Shown: positions 1 to 8,105, numbered from the stretch's first letter. The stretch: DNA of 64,000 nt from Saliphagus infecundisoli (GCF_020177375.1 NZ_JAIWHV010000001.1:62001-126000); one strand, 5' to 3'. Numbers and translations: made by a program. The notes: a model not told the origin generated them from the sequence alone.

Positions 1-1
1 C

Positions 2-466
2 CATAACCCTGGCTACGTACTGGTGAGGGCAGATAACGTCAAAGACCTTGACGGGTCGGAAACCGATGCCAACCTGAGTGATGATGATCTCCACGATACT
101 GAGGATCTTGCGACTCTCGGCGAGACTGCTCGGGCAGAGGTCAAGATTTATAAGCCGGGCGGGCACAGCGAGGGTACCCTCTCGATTGTCCCCTATGATT
201 CCCTCGACATCCTCCTCGACAGCCTAAAGGAGGGCTTGGTTATCTCCACCAGCCAAGAGGACCCGCTCTCGATCGGTCCAGATTCTGCGTCATACGAGTC
301 CGTGATCGTCTGTGTTTATATTTGGGTTGGAGCGAAAGCGGGCGATCCGGGGGATATCGGCAACGAGATCCAGGGTGCCAAATTAAGCGCGAATCTCGAG
401 TTCTACGCCGAACAGGCCCGGCACAACGGCGACAGCTTTCCGAGCGGGTCACCAGGCAGCGAGTAA
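2..466 (+). CDS. SipW/TasA-type secreted protein, C-terminal part (5' end outside window)
   Basis: The reading frame is open to the left edge of the window, with a first in-frame GTG at 23, so the gene very probably starts further left. The visible protein has an Asp/Glu-rich stretch, then a beta-rich domain ending in LEFYAEQARHNG. That ending closely resembles LEFVAEQCRHTDG in the gene at 847, which carries a SipW-type signal sequence. I infer a paralogous secreted filament or matrix-like protein. Its base composition is less GC-rich than the neighbours (for example the AT-rich stretch near 310-325), which may point to a variable or transferred segment. No catalytic motif is visible. Confidence 0.55.
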   Translation, partial: HNPGYVLVRADNVKDLDGSETDANLSDDDLHDTEDLATLGETARAEVKIYKPGGHSEGTLSIVPYDSLDILLDSLKEGLVISTSQEDPLSIGPDSASYESVIVCVYIWVGAKAGDPGDIGNEIQGAKLSANLEFYAEQARHNGDSFPSGSPGSE

Positions 467-846
467 CGAACCCGTAACGACGGCGATCGGGGATAGCACT
501 CCTCGACTCTGCCCTGATCCCCCCGAGAATCCGTTCCAACGCTTTCGGTAACTCTCGAGGCCTCCTCGTATCGATCGTTCCACCGCTTGCGACGTGAAGC
601 GCCGGTGTCGGCAAACCAGTTGTCCATACGGCGATCCCATGTGTCCTCCTCGGAGAAACACGGTCAGGAAAGCGGTATGACCGTCCTGTCGCCTCCAGCG
701 ATCGGGTACAGGACTCATACATACACCACTGGTGATAGGAGTGGGCCTAACGGTGGCGGCCTTCGAGCCGCCCACACCACTACCATGCACACGCACACGG
801 ATCGACCGTCGGCTGCCGTACCGACCCGCCCGCTCGAGGTGATCCC
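467..846. other. Intergenic region upstream of the SipW operon
   Basis: No convincing gene is seen in these 380 bases. The open frames on both strands are Arg/Ser/Pro-rich shadows. Two small inverted repeats lie in the right half: CACCA/TGGTG at 724-734 and GGCGGC/GCCGCC at 755-772 with a 6-base loop. They could be operator or 5'-leader structures of the operon beginning at 847. No clear TATA box was found. A short frame starting with ATG at 785 ends in a TGA that overlaps the ATG at 847. Confidence 0.4.
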
Positions 847-1899
847 ATGATCGACGGGGACGGACCCTCCAGGCGCGAGATCCTCGCGGGCGCGAGCGGG
901 CTCGGCGTCTTCGGCGCCGTCGGCGGCGCGGGCACCTATGCGGTGCTGAATGATTCCGAGGAGTTTCCCGGAAGCAGCATCGCCGCGGGCGAACTCGGGC
1001 TCGCCATCGACTGCCAGGGCGGGGGCTGTGAAACCGACGGCAACGCGGTTTCCGTCTCGTTCGGCGGAATCGAACCTGGCGATACGGGGACACGAACAAT
1101 CGAACTCACCGTGGAGGGGAACGCGGCGCGGCTCTGGCTCCGAACGGCCTGCCCGCCGGCCAGCGATCCGCTCGGGGACGCTCTCGCAGTCACCCTCTCG
1201 GACGACGAGGGCTGTGGGGGAACCGGAGAGCTGTTCTCGGGCTCGCTGACCGACCTCCGGCGGGAGTTCGCCGACGGGATTTCGCTCTCCGAGGGCTGCC
1301 TCGACCCTGGCGACACTCGCTGTCTCACCCTCGAGTGGAACTTTTCCGAGGAGGATGTGGAGGGGCTCGTCGGGCTCTCCGCGGAGCTCGAACTGGAGTT
1401 CGTCGCCGAGCAGTGTCGCCACACCGACGGAACCGAAAACCCGTTCGGCGAGAGCGGGGACTGTTCCGAACCCCCGTGTCCGGACTGTGTCGAACTCGGG
1501 AGGGCCGACGTCGAACCGGACTCGGTCTCGCCGGGCGATCGGTTCTCGCTCGGCAGCGGCTACGAGATCAAGTTCCTGAGTGTGACGAACAAGGGGGATG
1601 GTGAGACCGTCTGTGGAGCCATCCGGCTTCTCAGAGAGGGTAGCGAGGCCGCGGCACCAGCGATCTGCAAGGTCGTCGTCCGCGGCGGACCACCGGATCA
1701 TGCCGGTGGATCGGGTAGGAAGTCCCAGAGGGGGAGCGGTCCCGCAAGCGGGGCGAAGGAGTTCGAGATCGATCCACCCGCGACCCGGACCCGCGGCGAG
1801 GTCTGTACGGGCCAACGGGAGGGCGGGAACAGCGGCAAGGTCTTTCGACCGGCGATCAGCAACGTCATGGTCCATATCTGTCAGGGGGAAAGCCAATGA
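847..1899 (+). CDS. SipW-dependent-type signal peptide protein (TasA/camelysin-like)
   Basis: A 350-residue secreted protein. The N-terminus has a twin-arginine-like SRREILAG, a Gly/Ala-rich hydrophobic segment (about residues 10-36) and an AGELGLAIDC stretch after it, which is the arrangement of haloarchaeal substrates of SipW-type signal peptidase. A beta-rich domain follows (about 60-200) with a PGD-T-G turn. After it come a Cys cluster (CPDC) and a second domain beginning with an SPGD turn. TasA-like proteins form donor-strand filaments or matrix in bacteria and some archaea, so a surface fibre is plausible but unproven here. The stop overlaps the signal peptidase ATG in an ATGA, so the two are translationally coupled and the peptidase is probably its processing enzyme. 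Confidence 0.75.
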   Translation: MIDGDGPSRREILAGASGLGVFGAVGGAGTYAVLNDSEEFPGSSIAAGELGLAIDCQGGGCETDGNAVSVSFGGIEPGDTGTRTIELTVEGNAARLWLRTACPPASDPLGDALAVTLSDDEGCGGTGELFSGSLTDLRREFADGISLSEGCLDPGDTRCLTLEWNFSEEDVEGLVGLSAELELEFVAEQCRHTDGTENPFGESGDCSEPPCPDCVELGRADVEPDSVSPGDRFSLGSGYEIKFLSVTNKGDGETVCGAIRLLREGSEAAAPAICKVVVRGGPPDHAGGSGRKSQRGSGPASGAKEFEIDPPATRTRGEVCTGQREGGNSGKVFRPAISNVMVHICQGESQ

Positions 1900-2879
1900 G
1901 CACCGAACCCGCCGACGGCGAGGTCGCCGAGGGCCCGGAGGTCGAGAGTTCGGGGTCGGAAACCGAGGGGTCGGGGATGCCCCTCTGGCGCCGGGCGATC
2001 CATATCGCGGTCCTCCTCGTCTTCCTCGCGGTCGTCGCGGTGTTCGTCGTCTACGCCGTCCCGCAAGTGATCGGCGCCGACCACAGCTACGTCGTGCTGA
2101 CGGCGAGCATGTCCCCGGAGATCGAGCCCGGGGACGCGGTCGTCGTCGGCGAGGTCGAACCCGCCGAGATCGCGGAGGGCGACGTCATCACCTTCTACCG
2201 GAGCGCCGACGAGCCGCCGGTCACCCATCGCGTCGTCGGAATCACCGAAACCTCGGATGGCTACCTCTATGAGACGAAGGGCGACGCCAACGAGGAACCG
2301 GACGCGAACCCAGTGCCCCACGAGAACGTGGTCGGTAGCGTCGTCGTGACGATACCGTATCTCGGCCACGTCATCCAGTTTGCGAACACGACCGAGGGCT
2401 TTCTCGCGCTCGTCGTCCTCCCCTTCGGGCTCCTCTTGCTTTCGGAGGCCTACTCGGTCGTCGGCTCCTCGCGCGAACGCGGGGATCCGGAGACCGAAAC
2501 TCGAGAGGCCGACGGTTCGGGGAGTGGGGACGCTTCGACCGAGGGAACCGACGCTCTCGTCCTCACGCCGGCCGCGCTCAGGACGGCGATCGGAGTGCTC
2601 GCGGTCGTGGCCCCGGCGAGTGCGTACCTGGCCGTCCGGTACCCGACCGCGATCTCGGTCACGGTCGCCATCGGCGCGTCGATCTCGCTTCTGGTCGCCG
2701 TCGGAATCCGGCTTTTGGGCAACGGAAGTGGCGGGGAGAGCGACGACACGGCCGACCCGGATGAGCCCGACGACCCCGCTCTCGAACGGAACGAGATCGG
2801 AGAGCCGGTCGGGGACGGCGCCGGTAACACCATCGGCGAAACCGATGCCGGAGCCGGCTCCGGGGAGGAGCCGCGATGA
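1896..2879 (+). CDS. Signal peptidase I, SipW/ER type (family S26)
   Basis: Membrane serine protease that removes signal peptides on the outer face of the membrane. It has a cytoplasmic acidic N-tail, one membrane segment (about residues 35-56), then the catalytic region: SMSP with nucleophile Ser71, a THRVVG box whose His111 replaces the bacterial Lys, and KGDAN with Asp130. This Ser-His-Asp set is typical of archaeal/ER-type and SipW enzymes. A second membrane segment (about 165-185) and further hydrophobic C-terminal segments separated by an acidic linker make it longer than minimal family members. It overlaps both neighbours by ATGA, so it is dedicated to this cluster. The AUG at 1896 is fixed by that overlap. 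Confidence 0.88.
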   Translation: MSTEPADGEVAEGPEVESSGSETEGSGMPLWRRAIHIAVLLVFLAVVAVFVVYAVPQVIGADHSYVVLTASMSPEIEPGDAVVVGEVEPAEIAEGDVITFYRSADEPPVTHRVVGITETSDGYLYETKGDANEEPDANPVPHENVVGSVVVTIPYLGHVIQFANTTEGFLALVVLPFGLLLLSEAYSVVGSSRERGDPETETREADGSGSGDASTEGTDALVLTPAALRTAIGVLAVVAPASAYLAVRYPTAISVTVAIGASISLLVAVGIRLLGNGSGGESDDTADPDEPDDPALERNEIGEPVGDGAGNTIGETDAGAGSGEEPR

Positions 2880-3601
2880 GCCGAACGCGATCCGCCCTCG
2901 CCGTCCTGGCGGCGATCGTCGTCGCCTGCAGCCTGTTCGCGGGGAGCGGGCTCGCCCTGTTCTCCGCGAGCGGAGCGGCCAACGCCTCATTTTCGACCGC
3001 CGCCGAGTTCGACGGCACCTACTCGACGATCGAGGGGGAGTCGTCGGTAACCGTACTGGACGCGACGGAGCCGGATAACGGCACGGAGCAGGCATCCGAC
3101 GACGACCCGGCGGAGAACGACTCCGACGTCGAGTCGCAGGCTCACAACGCCACCGAGGAGACGGCAGGGAACGAGACGGACGAGGGCGCCGATCGGGGAG
3201 GTGAGTCGTCGGACGAGGGGACCGAGACCGACGACGAGGAGAACGGAACCTCGGACCTCGAGACGGGCGACGAGAACGAATCCGTCGGGGAGAGTGAGGG
3301 GAACACGACCGACGTCGAGGGAAGCAGTGAGAACACGAGCGAGGGCGGCGGGGACGACCACGAGCCCGATCCCGAAGAGGACGATGGGGCGGACGGGGGC
3401 GACAACGCGACGGGGACCGACCCTAGAAACGAGAGCACGGGAATCGCCGACGACGACGGGAACACGACCGAGACGAACGACTCCGTCGAGATGGATGGCG
3501 TGATCGGCACGGAAGAGGGGAGCGACTCGTCGGACGAGAACGCTACTACTGACGGGAACGGCTCCGCGGAACGGCCCGATGAGGGCGGGAGCGATCCGTG
3601 A
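2876..3601 (+). CDS. Acidic, sequon-rich secreted protein with SipW-type signal
   Basis: A 241-residue protein with a hydrophobic N-terminus (residues about 7-32), followed by ALFSASGAANASFST, which resembles the FSDTE-type region after SipW signals. The rest is almost pure Asp/Glu/Gly/Ser/Asn/Thr low-complexity sequence. I count about 15 N-X-S/T sequons, so the mature chain could be densely N-glycosylated. There is no PGF-type C-terminal sorting motif and no second membrane span. The gene overlaps the signal peptidase gene by ATGA, which makes it the third member of the operon. I infer a surface spacer or matrix component; it has no recognised enzymatic domain. Confidence 0.7.
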   Translation: MSRTRSALAVLAAIVVACSLFAGSGLALFSASGAANASFSTAAEFDGTYSTIEGESSVTVLDATEPDNGTEQASDDDPAENDSDVESQAHNATEETAGNETDEGADRGGESSDEGTETDDEENGTSDLETGDENESVGESEGNTTDVEGSSENTSEGGGDDHEPDPEEDDGADGGDNATGTDPRNESTGIADDDGNTTETNDSVEMDGVIGTEEGSDSSDENATTDGNGSAERPDEGGSDP

Positions 3602-3658
3602 TGATCCGCGCCTGCCTCGTCGGGACCTCCGTCGCTTCCGGATCGGAGGAAACAATAC

Positions 3659-3815
3659 GTGTCGAAACGGCGGGCTATCGGCAGCCTCTTACGTGGTCTT
3701 CGGAGCGATACTGGTCGTCTCGAGCCTCCCGACACGGCCCCTCGGCGTCGGACTCGGGCTCCCCTTCCTCACCGTCGGAATCCTCGCGTTCCGGTCGGCG
3801 GGCGGGCGTCAGTAG
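3659..3815 (+). pseudogene. Possible small membrane protein gene broken by a frameshift
   Basis: A GGAGG at 3645-3649 sits 9 bases before a GTG at 3659 that would start MSKRRAIGSL. That frame soon degenerates. The next frame then encodes SYVVFGAILVVSSLPTRPLG followed by a second hydrophobic stretch and a TAG at 3813-3815. Joined by one frameshift these give a roughly 50-residue two-span membrane protein with a basic N-terminus. It is convergent with the ABC permease gene, whose end it overlaps by 7 bases. This reading is an inference. The segment could also be non-coding, or begin at an internal GTG near 3693. Confidence 0.3.
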
Positions 3816-4591
3816 TGGCCCATCACGCCGAGTTTCCGGGCCCGGCGGACGAGCACGGAGAAGGCGACGGCGCCGACGAGGAGGTACGCGAGGCCGTTGC
3901 CGACCAGGAGCCCGAGTTCGAGGACGGGGAACTCCCAGAGGCGGACGCCGTCGGTCATCGCCCGCGAGAGGAGCGCGCTGCCGTGGCTCAGCGGGAGCGC
4001 GACGATCGCGGGGCTGTCGACGGCGGCGGGGGCGGCGATCAGCGCGATAAAGGAAAACTGCATCAGCTGGGAGACGTTCTCGATGCGCTTGTAGAGAAGC
4101 GAGAGCCCGGCGAAGACGAAGCCCAGGCCGACCGCCGAGAGGATCGTCAGTACGAGCAGCGGGACGACGGTGAGGGGATCGACCGACAGGGTCCGGTCGG
4201 TCGTGACGAGCATGACTGCCAGTAGGGTGAAGGCGACGGCGGCGCTGAGTGCGACGTTGAACGCCGACTTGATCGCCATCACCCGCCCGATGCCAAAGGG
4301 CGACATGAACAGCTGTTCTAACGTGCCCCACTGGGCCTCCCGCATGACGTTGCCCGCGACGTCGAAGTACGCCGCCGTCGCGGCCGTAAGCAAGAAGAAG
4401 CCGACGACCACCCCGTCGAGGGTATCGCCGATCCCCGCGCCGCCGACGGCCCGCCCGCCGAAGAAGATCATCGCGAAGAAGAGGTAGCTCGCGACGAGCA
4501 TCATCGCCGTGTTGATCCAGTAGCGTCTGAGCAGGATTAGCTGCTTCTCGACGACCGCACGGGCGAGCAGCCCGTACTGGGCCGCGTTCAT
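3809..4591 (-). CDS. ABC transporter permease (ABC-2 type)
   Basis: A 260-residue integral membrane protein with about six hydrophobic spans, beginning MNAAQYGLLARAVVEKQLIL, a typical ABC-2 permease N-terminus in which a short amphipathic region precedes the first span. A conserved-looking TLEQLFMSPF cytosolic loop follows span two. The start at 4591 forms an ATGA overlap (4588-4591) with the ATPase gene upstream, which fixes it even though the frame stays open further upstream. Together the two genes make an exporter (2 ATPase + 2 permease) of unknown substrate: lipids, drugs, polysaccharides and small peptides are all possible for the family. Confidence 0.88.
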   Translation of the reverse strand: MNAAQYGLLARAVVEKQLILLRRYWINTAMMLVASYLFFAMIFFGGRAVGGAGIGDTLDGVVVGFFLLTAATAAYFDVAGNVMREAQWGTLEQLFMSPFGIGRVMAIKSAFNVALSAAVAFTLLAVMLVTTDRTLSVDPLTVVPLLVLTILSAVGLGFVFAGLSLLYKRIENVSQLMQFSFIALIAAPAAVDSPAIVALPLSHGSALLSRAMTDGVRLWEFPVLELGLLVGNGLAYLLVGAVAFSVLVRRARKLGVMGHY

Positions 4592-5634
4592 CGCTTCCCC
4601 TCCCGGCTCTCGGCGCCCGCGCGGTCGTCCGAGACGACGTGGAGGAACGCCTCCTCGAGATCGGTCTCCAGGGAGTCGACCGAGACGAACCGACAGTCGG
4701 CCGCCCGGAGGGAGTCGACGAGATCGTAGAAGGCCTCGCCGGTGACCCGCGTCGCCTCGAAGGAGAGCCGATCGCCCGACCGGGTCCACTTGCCGGCGCC
4801 GAAGCGATCCTCGAGCGTCTTCCGGGTCTCCTCGAGGAGGTCACCCTCGACGGTGACCCGGTAGGCCTGGGTCCGGAAGGCGTCGACCAGGTTCTCGACG
4901 GTGTCGTCGGCGACGATCCGGCCCTCGTTCATGACGATCACCCGGTCGCAGACGTCCTCGATGACGTCCATGTCGTGGCTCGAGACGACGATCGTTCGCT
5001 TCTCGCCGGCCATCCGGCGGAGCTCCCCCCGAAGCTCCCGGGAGCTCTCGACGTCGAGGCCGAGCGTCGGCTCGTCGAGGAAGGCGATAGGGGTCTCGCG
5101 GGCGAGCGTACAGGCCAGCGAGGCCTTCTGTTTCATCCCCCGTGAGAGCTCGTTGACGGTCGTATCCGCCTTCTCGGCGAGGCCGACGCCGTCGATCAGT
5201 TCGTCGATCCGGTCGGGATCGGCGGGTCGGCCGGCGAGCCTGGCGAAGTACCGGAGGTTCTCCCTCACCGTCAGGCGCCAGTAGACGTTCCGGGCGCCCT
5301 CGAGCATCGCGCCCACCGACCGGTAGGCGTCCCGCGGGGAGGCGAGGGGGTCGGTGCCGTCGATCCTGACCCGTCCCGAATCGGGGAGTACCAGCCCCAG
5401 GAGCGTCTTGATCGTCGTCGTCTTCCCCGCGCCGTTCGGCCCGAGCAGGCCGACGACGGTGCCCCGATCGATCGACACCGAGAGGTCGTCGACCGCCCGG
5501 ACCGCCTCCTCCCCGGTGCCGTAGGTCTTGGTCAGCCCCTCGACTACGAGGACCGGGTCGGCGGCGTCGTTCGACCCCTCCTCGCGCCCGACGGCGGCCG
5601 ACCGACCGGAGCCCGCCGATAGCGTGTCGCTCAT
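4588..5634 (-). CDS. ABC transporter ATP-binding protein
   Basis: A 348-residue ATPase subunit. Visible motifs are Walker A GPNGAGKT (65-72), a signature region LSRGMKQK (about 163-170, a variant of LSGGQ that is usual for ABC-2 exporters), and Walker B IAFLDEP (183-189), with a D-loop following. A C-terminal 80-residue extension is common in this ABC-2 ATPase family. Residues 1-25 are a low-complexity tail, so a later start is conceivable. It is the first gene of a two-gene unit with the permease. The substrate cannot be told from sequence. Confidence 0.9.
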   Translation of the reverse strand: MSDTLSAGSGRSAAVGREEGSNDAADPVLVVEGLTKTYGTGEEAVRAVDDLSVSIDRGTVVGLLGPNGAGKTTTIKTLLGLVLPDSGRVRIDGTDPLASPRDAYRSVGAMLEGARNVYWRLTVRENLRYFARLAGRPADPDRIDELIDGVGLAEKADTTVNELSRGMKQKASLACTLARETPIAFLDEPTLGLDVESSRELRGELRRMAGEKRTIVVSSHDMDVIEDVCDRVIVMNEGRIVADDTVENLVDAFRTQAYRVTVEGDLLEETRKTLEDRFGAGKWTRSGDRLSFEATRVTGEAFYDLVDSLRAADCRFVSVDSLETDLEEAFLHVVSDDRAGAESREGKR

Positions 5635-5709
5635 CGCTCCCGTCTAGACTGTCGACACACTAACCGTTTCCGGACGCTCGGTCGATCCGGTCGGATGCGA
5701 TGGCCGGGA

Positions 5710-6513
5710 CTACACCGCGTCCTCCTGGAGCCGTTCGATGGTTTCGACCAGGGGATGGCGCGCGTAGTCGACGACCTCGATGTCCGCCAACCCCTCCAGA
5801 CCCTCCTTTGCGGCCGTCCGGGCCATCCCGAGGTCGATCGGCTCGTCGATGACGATCACGTACGCCTCCATCTCCTCGATCGCGAGGCGGTCGGCCGCCA
5901 GCACCCGGTGGTGGCCGTCGGCGAGCAACAGGGAGCCGGCGTTGTCGATCACCACCAGCGGCTCGGCGAGGCCGCGGTCGAGTTCGTATCGGCGGCCCTC
6001 GAGCTCGTCGGCGTACACCCGTCCCTGGGTTGGGACGAGTTCTCCCAGCGGAACCGTCCGGCGTTCCTGTCGGAGGGAGATTCCGTGGATGTTCTCCAGG
6101 GTTCGGACGAGCTTTCCGACCTTCTCGGGGGTCGCGCGTTCGATCTGGCTGCGGATGACGTCGGCGTTCGCGATGATCCCCACGAGGTTGCCAGCGTCAT
6201 CGACGACGGGTAGCTTCTGGATGCCCGACCGGAGGATCACGCGGGCGGCGTCGTTGACCTTCATCTCGGGGTGGGCGACGATCAGGTCCGTCGTCATCAC
6301 GGTGAAGATCGGGGCGTCGTCGTCGGCCAGCAACAGGTCCCGCGCGCTGACGAACCCCTCGACCCGCCGGCGGTCACAGACGGGAAAGCCGTTGTGTTCT
6401 TCACACTCCGCGATCCGGGTGGCGACGTCGCCGACGGTCGCGTCGGGCGAGACGGTGACGACATCCCGGGTCATGTAATCGCCGACCTGCGCGTTCGTTC
6501 CGACGCCGTTCAT
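5710..6513 (-). CDS. CBS-domain protein with ParB-like nuclease domain
   Basis: A 267-residue cytosolic protein. Two CBS motifs occupy about residues 8-60 and 70-125; CBS pairs bind adenine nucleotides and act as sensors. A ParB/Srx-fold domain follows (about 150-230) with the conserved DGHHR at 199-203. The ParB-like fold is found in DNA-segregation CTPases, nucleases and kinases, and this CBS-fused type is common in haloarchaea without a settled function. No helix-turn-helix or centromere-binding region is seen, so a chromosome-partition role should not be assumed. It stands alone, divergent from nothing, 37 bases from the DHH gene that precedes it on the same strand. Confidence 0.8.
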   Translation of the reverse strand: MNGVGTNAQVGDYMTRDVVTVSPDATVGDVATRIAECEEHNGFPVCDRRRVEGFVSARDLLLADDDAPIFTVMTTDLIVAHPEMKVNDAARVILRSGIQKLPVVDDAGNLVGIIANADVIRSQIERATPEKVGKLVRTLENIHGISLRQERRTVPLGELVPTQGRVYADELEGRRYELDRGLAEPLVVIDNAGSLLLADGHHRVLAADRLAIEEMEAYVIVIDEPIDLGMARTAAKEGLEGLADIEVVDYARHPLVETIERLQEDAV

Positions 6514-6550
6514 ACTCCTCCCTTGCTCCCGCCGTGGAAAAGTCTCGCGC

Positions 6551-8065
6551 TCACTCCCGTCCCCCCTCGCGTTCGTCGTCCCCTGGCCGGCCGTCTCCCG
6601 GCACGAACAGCCACTCGCTGGTCCGACTGTAGGCGCCCACCGGCGTCCCCGGCCGCGTCCGGATCGCCTCGAAGAAGCGGTCGGTGATCACCTCCTCGAC
6701 GACGCTCAGGATCGAGTCGACCTGATCGCGGTCCTCGACGCCGCCGAGGCTCCCGATCTCGAGTTGGGCGCCGGCCATGTCCGCGTGGCCGCCCGCGCTC
6801 CCGATCTGGCCGAAGGCCTCCCGTAGCGTCTCCCCGAGATCGATCTCGCCGGCCCGCGAGCGCGCCGAGAGGAAGGCCATGTCGTCGATGAACCCGAAGA
6901 CGAGCGTCGTCGTCACCCCCTCCATCGTGAGCAGGCGGTCGGCGGCCTGGGGGAGCGCGTCGCGGTCGCCGATCCGACCCGCACTCGAGACGACCACCGA
7001 CTCGCGCTGGGTCCGGTTCCCGATCGCCCGCCCGACCGTGTCGACGGTGTCGGCGTCGACCGTCGGCGACTCGACCTTCCGGAGGACGTCCTCGTCGGCG
7101 GCCGCGAGCAGCGTCGCCGCGGCCTCGAAGTCGATCGCGCTCGCCTCCCGCGTGAAGTCGTTGGTGTCGATCCGGATCCCGTACAGCAGGGCGGTCGCCG
7201 TCCGTCGGGAGAGCGCGAGGCCGAACTGGTCTAGGTACTCGGTCAACACGGTGCTGGTCGCGCCCGCGTGCTCCCGGAGGTCGACGAAGTCGCCGGGGAC
7301 CGGCCCCCGCGCGGGGTGGTGGTCGATCACCACGTCGACCCGGCGGTCGGGCGAGAGCTGGTCGTTGACGCCGGGCCGGGAGTGGTCGACGAGCGCGACC
7401 GAGCCGTACTCCGCGAGGTCCTCGCCGGGCTCGAGCCGCCGGAGGTCGAGCTCGAGGAGGTTCACCATCGCGCGGTTCTCCTGGTGGGAGATCTCCCCGA
7501 AATAACAGGCGTCGGCGCCCAGTCCGACCACGCTTGCGAGATCACAGAGCGCGACCGCGCTCGCGATCGCGTCGGGGTCGGGGTTGTCGTGGGTCACGAC
7601 CGCGAGCGGCCCTTCGATGGCCCCGAGGTGGTTTCGCAGTGCGAGGGCCGTCGTCGCGGGGCCGCTCGTGGTCTCGCGGACGATCCGGTCGGCCATCGCG
7701 CGGGTCCGGTCTATCACCCGGTCGGCCCGCTCCTCGATGACGGTTCGGTCTTCCCCCTCGAAGTTCCCCCCCGCGTAGGCCACGATCTGGACGCCGGGAA
7801 ACCGCGCCCTGGCGGCCTCGACGGTGCGCCGGTTGCGGTCGGTCCGGTCGCCGGCGACGAGGACGACCGCGGGCTCGGCTAAGGCGGCGAGCACGCCGGG
7901 ATCGGCCGGGTCCTCGAGACGGGCCGGGACGCCGTCGTCGCGCAACGTCTCGACGACGTCGTCGTCCTCCGAGAGGACGAGCAGCTCCCCGCCACCGTGG
8001 TCGGGGACGCTCTCGACGATCCGCTGGCCGATGGTCCCACAGCCGAGTACGAGCCGGGAACCCAT
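6551..8065 (-). CDS. DHH-family phosphoesterase with N-terminal Rossmann (TrkA-N-like) domain
   Basis: A 504-residue protein. The N-terminal 110 residues have a nucleotide-binding glycine loop (LGCGTIG, 8-14) like TrkA-N/RCK domains. The DHH domain shows HDNPDPDA (159-166), VDHS (227-230) and IDHH (247-250), which bind two metal ions. A C-terminal DHHA1 domain has GGHADMAG. The family hydrolyses phosphodiesters, including cyclic dinucleotides, nanoRNA and inorganic pyrophosphate. This Rossmann-DHH fusion suggests a regulated nucleotide or c-di-AMP type phosphodiesterase, but the substrate is unknown. A TATA-like TTTTAA at 8090-8095 places transcription close to the ATG. Confidence 0.85.
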   Translation of the reverse strand: MGSRLVLGCGTIGQRIVESVPDHGGGELLVLSEDDDVVETLRDDGVPARLEDPADPGVLAALAEPAVVLVAGDRTDRNRRTVEAARARFPGVQIVAYAGGNFEGEDRTVIEERADRVIDRTRAMADRIVRETTSGPATTALALRNHLGAIEGPLAVVTHDNPDPDAIASAVALCDLASVVGLGADACYFGEISHQENRAMVNLLELDLRRLEPGEDLAEYGSVALVDHSRPGVNDQLSPDRRVDVVIDHHPARGPVPGDFVDLREHAGATSTVLTEYLDQFGLALSRRTATALLYGIRIDTNDFTREASAIDFEAAATLLAAADEDVLRKVESPTVDADTVDTVGRAIGNRTQRESVVVSSAGRIGDRDALPQAADRLLTMEGVTTTLVFGFIDDMAFLSARSRAGEIDLGETLREAFGQIGSAGGHADMAGAQLEIGSLGGVEDRDQVDSILSVVEEVITDRFFEAIRTRPGTPVGAYSRTSEWLFVPGDGRPGDDEREGGRE

Positions 8066-8089
8066 TGGGGCGGCTTACCCGCCACCGCG

Positions 8090-8095
8090 TTAAAA
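8090..8095 (-). promoter_or_regulatory. TATA-like box of the DHH phosphoesterase gene
   Basis: On the minus strand the sequence CGTTTTAACG lies about 27 bases before the ATG at 8065, in the 40-base gap after nuoN. That spacing gives a leaderless or nearly leaderless transcript, the common haloarchaeal pattern. It also implies that this gene does not depend on read-through from the nuo operon. Confidence 0.45.
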
Positions 8096-8105
8096 CGTAT
8101 CGCTC

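Noticed and set aside
449-1099. Minus-strand frames opposite the left intergenic region and the 847 gene
   Set aside because: Arg-rich translation with no hydrophobic or domain pattern, opposite a gene with a clear signal sequence.
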